Shown: piece by piece, positions 58,904-64,000 of the stretch
Numbering within the stretch: the stretch's first letter is position 1
Layout of the letters: each line of letters starts with the position of its first letter
Source: Mucilaginibacter sp. SMC90
GTDB taxonomy: Bacteria > Bacteroidota > Bacteroidia > Sphingobacteriales > Sphingobacteriaceae
Direction: 5' to 3'
Length of the DNA: 64,000 nt
NCBI RefSeq assembly: GCF_022811725.1
Contig: NZ_CP094527.1
Coordinates: forward strand, 4,092,001 to 4,156,000
Translations under genes and position numbers: made by a program
The notes under the pieces: model-generated
What the model was told of the DNA's origin: nothing
The model's database searches: none
Seen by the model: the letters and a program-made list of their open reading frames with translations, nothing else

Positions 58904-60026
58904 CGTCGTTGTCGCCAAAAGTTATTAGGATACCTAACGAGGATGTCATATCCGTTTTTAATAGCACCGTTAGCTTTTGCAGTTCGGTGTATGCGGCAGT
59001 AACAGCTGTAGGATTGTTGCGAATATTATCTGCAAGAGGATCTGTTAATACTTGCAGCTTAGCAATTGCAGCAGCAAATTGTGCCTTGATAACATCGTTC
59101 AAAGGCTTACCATCGCTATATTTAGCATTTATCTTCGCCAAATAGTCATCCAGTCCGAGTCCATCACCTGCAGCACTTTTGCCCAAATACAGGTTTTGCA
59201 TTGCCTGAATGTGTAGCAAAGTTAATTGTAACGATGTTTTTGAATAATACGCCTGAACTTTTTGCGGAAATACGGTACCCATAGATTGCACGCCGGCCGG
59301 GACCCCGATCTCATAATTTTTTATTATTTCATAATCATAAACCAGCTGATTTACCAATTGCCCAAGTGAGCTGCCAACATCAGTACCATCGGCACTCAGA
59401 AATGTAGATTTATAAGCACCATTCCATGAAGATAAAACAGTAGTTGCAGACGTTTTTATTTCGAGCGCTAATGCCGCAAGATAAGTTTTGCGGTTAGCGG
59501 CGTGGCTATCAGTAGTATATTGTGTTAAAATGGCGGCGTTATCTGCTCCTGCACCAAATAACAGGTAATCAATTGCCGGCAAACCCTTCGCTGCAAGGTT
59601 TGCAAGTAAGCCGGGATTATATGCACCAGAATTGATGTTGGCACTAATCTGGCTCAGATCTGCGGGATAGGTATTAACACTTACCCTAAAGTTAATTTGA
59701 TTGGCCGGGCCAAAATCAAATTCAGAGGTTGACTGCCATTGCTTATAAGCAGCAGTAAAAGCATTTTGAGCTGCTGTTAATTTAGCTGCATCAGGACTGC
59801 TGTTAAAAGCGATAACCGCATCGTTAAGCGCCGATGCTGATGCCTGGAAAGATGTATAAGCCGGCAAAATGATATTGGCGCTCATGTTTGTGAGCAGCGC
59901 TTTACGATCAAAAGTATTATCGCTTTTATCGCCGCCATTGTTACCGGCACCCGATTTTGAACAAGATTGAACCAGTATCAAACCAGTTGCAAATAATAAC
60001 AGCGCCCCTAAAGTAATTTTACGCAT
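58896..60026 (-). CDS. Imelysin-like (M75) lipoprotein
   Basis: The protein has 376 residues from the ATG at 60026 (MRKITLGALLLFATGLILVQSC, lipid-modified Cys22); the frame is open to 60044 but those codons precede the signal. The mature protein is a helical bundle typical of imelysin-like proteins, which take part in iron uptake rather than proteolysis. The family's GxHxxE motif is replaced by GLPAIDYLLFG: Pro stands for His and Asp for Glu. A second hallmark region, GVPAGVQSMGTVFPQKVQAY, is present. It starts 75 bases after the DUF4856 gene and overlaps the HTTM gene. Confidence 0.85.
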   Translation of the reverse strand: MRKITLGALLLFATGLILVQSCSKSGAGNNGGDKSDNTFDRKALLTNMSANIILPAYTSFQASASALNDAVIAFNSSPDAAKLTAAQNAFTAAYKQWQSTSEFDFGPANQINFRVSVNTYPADLSQISANINSGAYNPGLLANLAAKGLPAIDYLLFGAGADNAAILTQYTTDSHAANRKTYLAALALEIKTSATTVLSSWNGAYKSTFLSADGTDVGSSLGQLVNQLVYDYEIIKNYEIGVPAGVQSMGTVFPQKVQAYYSKTSLQLTLLHIQAMQNLYLGKSAAGDGLGLDDYLAKINAKYSDGKPLNDVIKAQFAAAIAKLQVLTDPLADNIRNNPTAVTAAYTELQKLTVLLKTDMTSSLGILITFGDNDGD

Positions 60027-60100
60027 AATGATTAGTAGTAGCAAAACCAGCCGCGTAAACTACGGCTGGTTTCATTGTTTAACTTATGAATTAAAGTAGT

Positions 60101-61195
60101 TTACAAAATGTCTTTTACATTATCGAAGTCGTATTGCTTAGCAACGGCATCCCTGATAGCATTCAGCTGATCAAGAGTGAGATCGTAAAAGTTTTTAGGA
60201 AACAGGGCAAGCAGCGCATCAATTTGAGCGTCGGTAATTACCCTTTTTGGATTGTATTTAAGCGAGTAAATAAATCCATAGCACTCAGATAAGCGGCTAT
60301 TACGGGCAATATTATCATTAATTGACTCCTTAACCTCTTTTACTTCCTGCAAAGCGGCGGCACCAGTTAACCGCTCCATAGCTTGAAGGATAATGGTTGA
60401 TTGTGCCTGAATAGTTTTTGTATCCTTATGACTTATAGCAGCGCGGCCTTTCAAAAATGCATCCATCAGGATTTTGTTAGCATGAAAACCTGAATCTACC
60501 TGAGTACTGTAGCTTCCCCAAAGTACAGGCTTCGGATTGGTTTTATTAGTAGGAAAATCGATTGGCACGCCCCAGTAACCAAATGCCAAATCCCAGGCAT
60601 GCTCTAAAGCTGTACTTCCGTTAGTAACTGTGGTATTATCAATTGTACCACCGTTAGCAGCATTCATTACGTTAACAATTTGGAAAGTAATTAAGCCACC
60701 CATAATTGTTTTATTAAATACTTGGGCATAATTCATCCCGTTTGCGGTTAATGCGTATTTGGTAGCCGCATTAGCCGAACTGGTACCTACACCTGCAACA
60801 CCCCTTGCAGCTGGTTTACCGGTTTGGCTTACGGCAGTAAGCGTATCAATAAAACGCAAAACATCGGTTTGAAAAGATGCAGCAGTTTGATCTTTCAACT
60901 GCAATCCTGATGTATTATAAGCAGCAGTGACAAATGGCGAGCTGGAATTGGCAAACATATTTTTTGCTTTCTGTGCATCTACGGTACCTGTTGTGGCTAC
61001 CTTTTCAACATTTTGAATTTCCGTGATCATCCCTAAACGGGTAGTAGCATCTGCAAAGTTTGCATTTGAAAAGTTATACGTTGTGGGGATATCGTACGCG
61101 ATTGGAGCATCGGCTTTGTCGTCAGATTTTTTACAACCCGCAACGACCAAAAGTGAAAGGGCAACCGCGCCCAACGTGGTAAAGTTATTTTTCAT
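60101..61195 (-). CDS. DUF4856 lipoprotein
   Basis: The 364-residue lipoprotein (signal MKNNFTTLGAVALSLLVVAGC, Cys21) is mostly helical. It matches DUF4856, with YDIPTTYNFSNANFADATTR at the start, TALEHAWDLAFGYWGVPIDF in the middle and ITDAQIDALLALFPKNFYDL near the end. DUF4856 proteins occur beside imelysin and TonB-receptor genes in Bacteroidota, and may bind iron in the periplasm. That role is inferred from neighbourhood only. It is the first gene of the operon. The 89-base region upstream holds three palindromes, two of which look like metalloregulator boxes. Confidence 0.85.
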   Translation of the reverse strand: MKNNFTTLGAVALSLLVVAGCKKSDDKADAPIAYDIPTTYNFSNANFADATTRLGMITEIQNVEKVATTGTVDAQKAKNMFANSSSPFVTAAYNTSGLQLKDQTAASFQTDVLRFIDTLTAVSQTGKPAARGVAGVGTSSANAATKYALTANGMNYAQVFNKTIMGGLITFQIVNVMNAANGGTIDNTTVTNGSTALEHAWDLAFGYWGVPIDFPTNKTNPKPVLWGSYSTQVDSGFHANKILMDAFLKGRAAISHKDTKTIQAQSTIILQAMERLTGAAALQEVKEVKESINDNIARNSRLSECYGFIYSLKYNPKRVITDAQIDALLALFPKNFYDLTLDQLNAIRDAVAKQYDFDNVKDIL

Positions 61196-61228
61196 AATAA
61201 AACGAAGTATTGATTGTTGGCATCAAAA

Positions 61229-61243
61229 TTAGATTTAGTCTAA
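61229..61243. promoter_or_regulatory. Operator-like box 1 (TTAGA-N5-TCTAA)
   Basis: TTAGATTTAGTCTAA is an inverted repeat with a 5-base spacer, 34 bases before the DUF4856 start. A smaller palindrome, TTTAGTCTAAA, overlaps it. The form suits an iron-responsive regulator of the Fur or DtxR type. Confidence 0.5.
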
Positions 61244-61253
61244 ATAAACACCA

Positions 61254-61271
61254 ATACCTCATTTGAGGTAT
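61254..61271. repeat. Perfect 18-bp palindrome between the regulator and the iron operon
   Basis: ATACCTCATTTGAGGTAT is exactly self-complementary. It lies 14 bases after the stop of the minus-strand response regulator. It could be an operator or a hairpin; no T tract follows. Confidence 0.6.
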
Positions 61272-61273
61272 AT

Positions 61274-61288
61274 TTAAAATCGTTCTAA
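61274..61288. promoter_or_regulatory. Operator-like box 2 (TTAAA-N5-TCTAA)
   Basis: TTAAAATCGTTCTAA has the same spacing as box 1 with one mismatch in the left half. Its centre is 45 bases from that of box 1. It overlaps the stop codon of the response regulator gene. Confidence 0.4.
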
Positions 61289-61917
61289 ATAAGATCATTC
61301 AAATAACCGATCAGCCAAACTAACTCGGCTGCATTTTTTAAACTGAAGCCAAGCTTTTTTGTGATGTTTTTCCGGTGGGTACGAATGGTATGAAAACTGA
61401 GAAATAATTTCTGAGCGATCGCACTATCGGGAAGACCGTCGGCTATCAAATGGATGATTTCCTTTTCACGCGGAGAGAGAGATGGAAGTGATACGGCATC
61501 CGTATTCCTGGTAAGCCCTAATACCATCTGCTTACTTTGGTTGCATAAATATTTTTTATTAAGTAAAGCTGCTTGTAGTGAGGCTATAATTTCTTCTTGA
61601 GCAGCTGTTTTACACAGCAAATTCTTGATTCCCAGATTCAACATTTTCGTAAGTTCTGGTCTTTGCAAAGTATTATAAGTTACCAGTATTTGCAGTGAAG
61701 GGCATTCAGCAACCAGTGACAGATCTTCAAAAGTCAAAATTCCTCCCAAAAATGGATCAATAACGAGCAGATGAGGTTTTAGTTGGTCTATTAGTTTTTT
61801 TAAATGTTCGTAATTATCACATGGCTCCACAATAACATTTAAGCCAAGTTCAGAGCTAATTTCGGTAAAGCCTTTTTGCGTAAGAGTCTGTTTATCAATT
61901 AAAAGTATTTTTTTCAT
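61285..61917 (-). CDS. Atypical LuxR-type response regulator
   Basis: The 210-residue protein has a receiver-like domain (about residues 1-120) and a C-terminal LuxR helix-turn-helix (about 145-205; SPREKEIIHLIADGLPDSAI, FLSFHTIRTHRKNITKKLGF). The acidic pocket is reduced: the usual two acids are represented by one in LLIDKQT. The likely phosphoacceptor Asp55 in VIDPFLGG and the Lys in LLCKTA remain. It has no kinase gene beside it. The iron-type operon starts 89 bases beyond its stop on the same strand, so it might regulate or be read through into that operon. Activity may not depend on phosphorylation. Confidence 0.85.
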   Translation of the reverse strand: MKKILLIDKQTLTQKGFTEISSELGLNVIVEPCDNYEHLKKLIDQLKPHLLVIDPFLGGILTFEDLSLVAECPSLQILVTYNTLQRPELTKMLNLGIKNLLCKTAAQEEIIASLQAALLNKKYLCNQSKQMVLGLTRNTDAVSLPSLSPREKEIIHLIADGLPDSAIAQKLFLSFHTIRTHRKNITKKLGFSLKNAAELVWLIGYLNDLI

Positions 61918-62288
61918 TTATTTAGTCTCGTTCCAAATACGAAACTGTATACCCTCCCGTTGCCTGTCCACATAAAAAAATATTTTTTAGATTTCGCGGA
62001 TATTGTAATTATCAATCAGTAAAACAAATACGATTTAATCTGCGCCATGCTGTAATGTTTTGCCCATAGATAACGTATGAGTAATCAAATTGTAGTTTTT
62101 TTATTAAACTTTAAAAAACGTTTGGGAATTTTAAAAAAAAGCCGATAATTGTTATTGAAATTATCGTTCAATATACGATATTGATATAAGATTAGTACGA
62201 AAGCACCTAAGCCTTAATTAATAGCAATAGAATGATATTTTGATATTACCATTTGGTTAATTATTAATTTCCTAAACCTTTCTTTTTG
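61918..62288. other. AT-rich intergenic region before the Wzi-like gene
   Basis: No gene was seen. TATCGT (62162-62167) and ACGATA (62175-62180) form a short inverted repeat. The region holds the divergent promoters of the response regulator and the Wzi-like gene, but I cannot point to a convincing -7 element. Confidence 0.4.
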
Positions 62289-63962
62289 ATGAACATTAGT
62301 ATAACTATCCGATCCTTACTTACCTTCATTTTACTGAGTTTTGGCACTTCATTAATAAGTTACGGCCAAACCACGCCTGTTGGAAGTTACGCCGAAGAGT
62401 TATTGCGCAGAGAACAGGTAGCAGGTAACACCAGCAATAGTTCATCATTTACCATCAGGCCTTTGGCTTCAAATATTGCTGATTCTTCCCTTCAATCATT
62501 AATTGCAAGTCGCGAATACGTAAAATTTAATTTTATGGGTATTCCATCTGGCTTACGTATTCTTCCAATCAGTTGGTTAAATGAATATAATGTAAATCGC
62601 CCCTACGGTTATAATAACGGTTCATTATATCCAAATGCCGGTTATCAAAGTATGCTGAGCGGAGGTTTCTTCTTAAAAGCAGGGATCCTCAACGTACAGA
62701 TAAAGCCCGAGTTGGTTTATGCACAAAATAAAAGATTCTCAACTTTTGCAGATATACAGGGCAATAATAATTCGCCGGTGTTAATGAATGCTTATTTCGG
62801 CTTGATCAATGGTATCGATGCTCCTGAAAGATTTGGCACGTCTTCATTAAAGCATCTTTATCCGGGGCAGTCAAACATCACTTTAACGTATAAAAGTATT
62901 GAAGCCGGTGTATCTACCGAAAATTTATGGTGGGGGCCCGGGATACGAAACTCTATTATGATGAGCAATTCGGCCCCCGGTTTTTTTCATTGGACATTCA
63001 ACTCAACCAAACCTGTTAAGACGTTAATCGGCTCTTTTGAATGGCAAATTATAGGAGGAAACCTGAAGCAATCCGGCTTCGCTCCAGACGATATAAGCAA
63101 ATTAACGTACGGAAGCAATCTATATAGCCCAAAGCCCCAAATTACCAGGTATATTTCGGCATATAGCGTGAATTGGCAACCGAAATGGCTAAAGGGACTA
63201 TATCTTGGCGCTTCTGCGTATGATTATCTTGACAAAGACTCTGTTTATCATAATAAAAATATTATCCGTAAAATAATTCCTGTTGTTATAGGTTCATCTG
63301 TTAAAGCAAATGACATTAATAATGGACAAAACGGCGATCAACAGGACTTTGCATATGCGCTTAATATCAGGCAGCTACTGCCCTTGTACAAAGCTGAACT
63401 TTACTTTGAATGGGCACGTAATGACCGCACAGGAAGTCTGTCAGATTTTCTTGAAGAACCTGAACATTCGGCAGCCTATACATTGGGTGGTCGCAAGTTA
63501 TTTGAACTTAGTCGCGGAGGCTTTATACAAATTAAATCAGAAATAACGCACCTACAACGAGCCCAAACTTATTTGTTACGTGACGAGCCGCTATGGTACG
63601 CCCATGGAGTAAGCCCAAGAGACGGCTATACCAATTATGGCAGATATGTCGGCGCCGGAATTGGCCCAGGAAGCAACAGCTTTATTTTTGACATAAGTTA
63701 CCTTAAAAACTACAATTCATACGGTATTATGCTGGAAAGGCAATTACATAACAATGATTTATATTATCAGGCTTTTGCCGGAACCGGAATTTATAACCTG
63801 CACTGGGTAGATATTGCCAGTACGTTTTATACAAATTTGAAATTTAAAAACTACCTGCTTTCTGCTGAAGCTACACCGGTTTACACGCTAAATTATCAAT
63901 ATAGAAATGGTTCGAGTTTTAATTTACATGCAAGGATTAACTTCACTTATTTTTTTAATTAA
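62289..63962 (+). CDS. Wzi-family capsule assembly outer-membrane protein
   Basis: The protein has 557 residues from the ATG at 62289, with a TTG one codon earlier. A signal peptide (MNISITIRSLLTFILLSFGTSLISYGQ) leads into the characteristic VGSYAEELLRREQVAGNTSN and SSFTIRPL. The rest alternates beta-strands typical of an outer-membrane barrel (GSFEWQIIGGNLKQSG, AELYFEWARNDRTGSLSDFL, IMLERQLHNNDLYYQAF), ending in ARINFTYFFN. The Wzi family binds capsular or exopolysaccharide at the outer surface. It is transcribed divergently from the response regulator; nothing nearby shows which polysaccharide is concerned. Confidence 0.85.
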   Translation: MNISITIRSLLTFILLSFGTSLISYGQTTPVGSYAEELLRREQVAGNTSNSSSFTIRPLASNIADSSLQSLIASREYVKFNFMGIPSGLRILPISWLNEYNVNRPYGYNNGSLYPNAGYQSMLSGGFFLKAGILNVQIKPELVYAQNKRFSTFADIQGNNNSPVLMNAYFGLINGIDAPERFGTSSLKHLYPGQSNITLTYKSIEAGVSTENLWWGPGIRNSIMMSNSAPGFFHWTFNSTKPVKTLIGSFEWQIIGGNLKQSGFAPDDISKLTYGSNLYSPKPQITRYISAYSVNWQPKWLKGLYLGASAYDYLDKDSVYHNKNIIRKIIPVVIGSSVKANDINNGQNGDQQDFAYALNIRQLLPLYKAELYFEWARNDRTGSLSDFLEEPEHSAAYTLGGRKLFELSRGGFIQIKSEITHLQRAQTYLLRDEPLWYAHGVSPRDGYTNYGRYVGAGIGPGSNSFIFDISYLKNYNSYGIMLERQLHNNDLYYQAFAGTGIYNLHWVDIASTFYTNLKFKNYLLSAEATPVYTLNYQYRNGSSFNLHARINFTYFFN

Positions 63963-64000
63963 TGAAAAACTCCGGCCGCAAATTTCAGCTTATCAACCCA

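Overview
The window comes from a Bacteroidota genome, most likely a Sphingobacteriaceae soil bacterium such as Mucilaginibacter. That placement is an inference from SusC/SusD pairs, reg_prop sensor kinases, TAnnTTTG-type -7 promoter elements, the lack of Shine-Dalgarno sequences and the codon style. No tRNA, rRNA or CRISPR array was seen.

Positions 1-8.5 kb form a plant-polysaccharide locus. It holds the N-terminus of a reg_prop sensor, a CE1-type esterase, a GH9 glycanase, a tandem two-domain esterase and a GH43 enzyme with a CBM6-like tail. A small membrane protein and an unusual AraC-regulator/FtsX-permease fusion follow (8.8-12.9 kb). Positions 13.0-34.4 kb are a nine-gene polysaccharide utilisation locus on the minus strand: SusC, SusD, FAD oxidoreductase, sodium/solute symporter, GH53 galactanase, GH2, GH78, sulfatase and GH2. 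A divergent LacI regulator sits beside two operator-like sites. The enzyme set points to pectic galactan / rhamnogalacturonan I side chains. An alpha/beta hydrolase and degraded gene remnants follow.

Positions 35.8-49.8 kb are the most unusual region. A reg_prop histidine kinase and a LuxR-type response regulator are followed by a lipoprotein, a small helical protein, a DUF4239 membrane protein, a membrane protein with an internal duplication, a 566-residue protein with remote resemblance to P47/TULIP proteins, a 1185-residue lectin-propeller-like protein with hydrophobic helices, and a CHAP-like peptidase. An imperfect palindrome, best copy AGCTTATTTAAGCTATTG, lies exactly 20 bases upstream of a -7-like box at three to five promoters here, including that of the response regulator. 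This suggests a self-contained, two-component-controlled regulon of unknown function. Fragments of a second copy of the 566-residue protein lie on both sides of the two large genes.

Positions 50.0-53.6 kb carry a second AraC-FtsX fusion, a paralogue of the first with a matching promoter and TTG start. An IS3-type insertion sequence follows (53,760-55,081). Positions 55.1-61.2 kb are a minus-strand iron-uptake-like operon (DUF4856 lipoprotein, imelysin-like lipoprotein, HTTM membrane protein, TonB-dependent receptor) with operator-like palindromes upstream. An atypical response regulator and a Wzi-family capsule/outer-membrane protein end the window.
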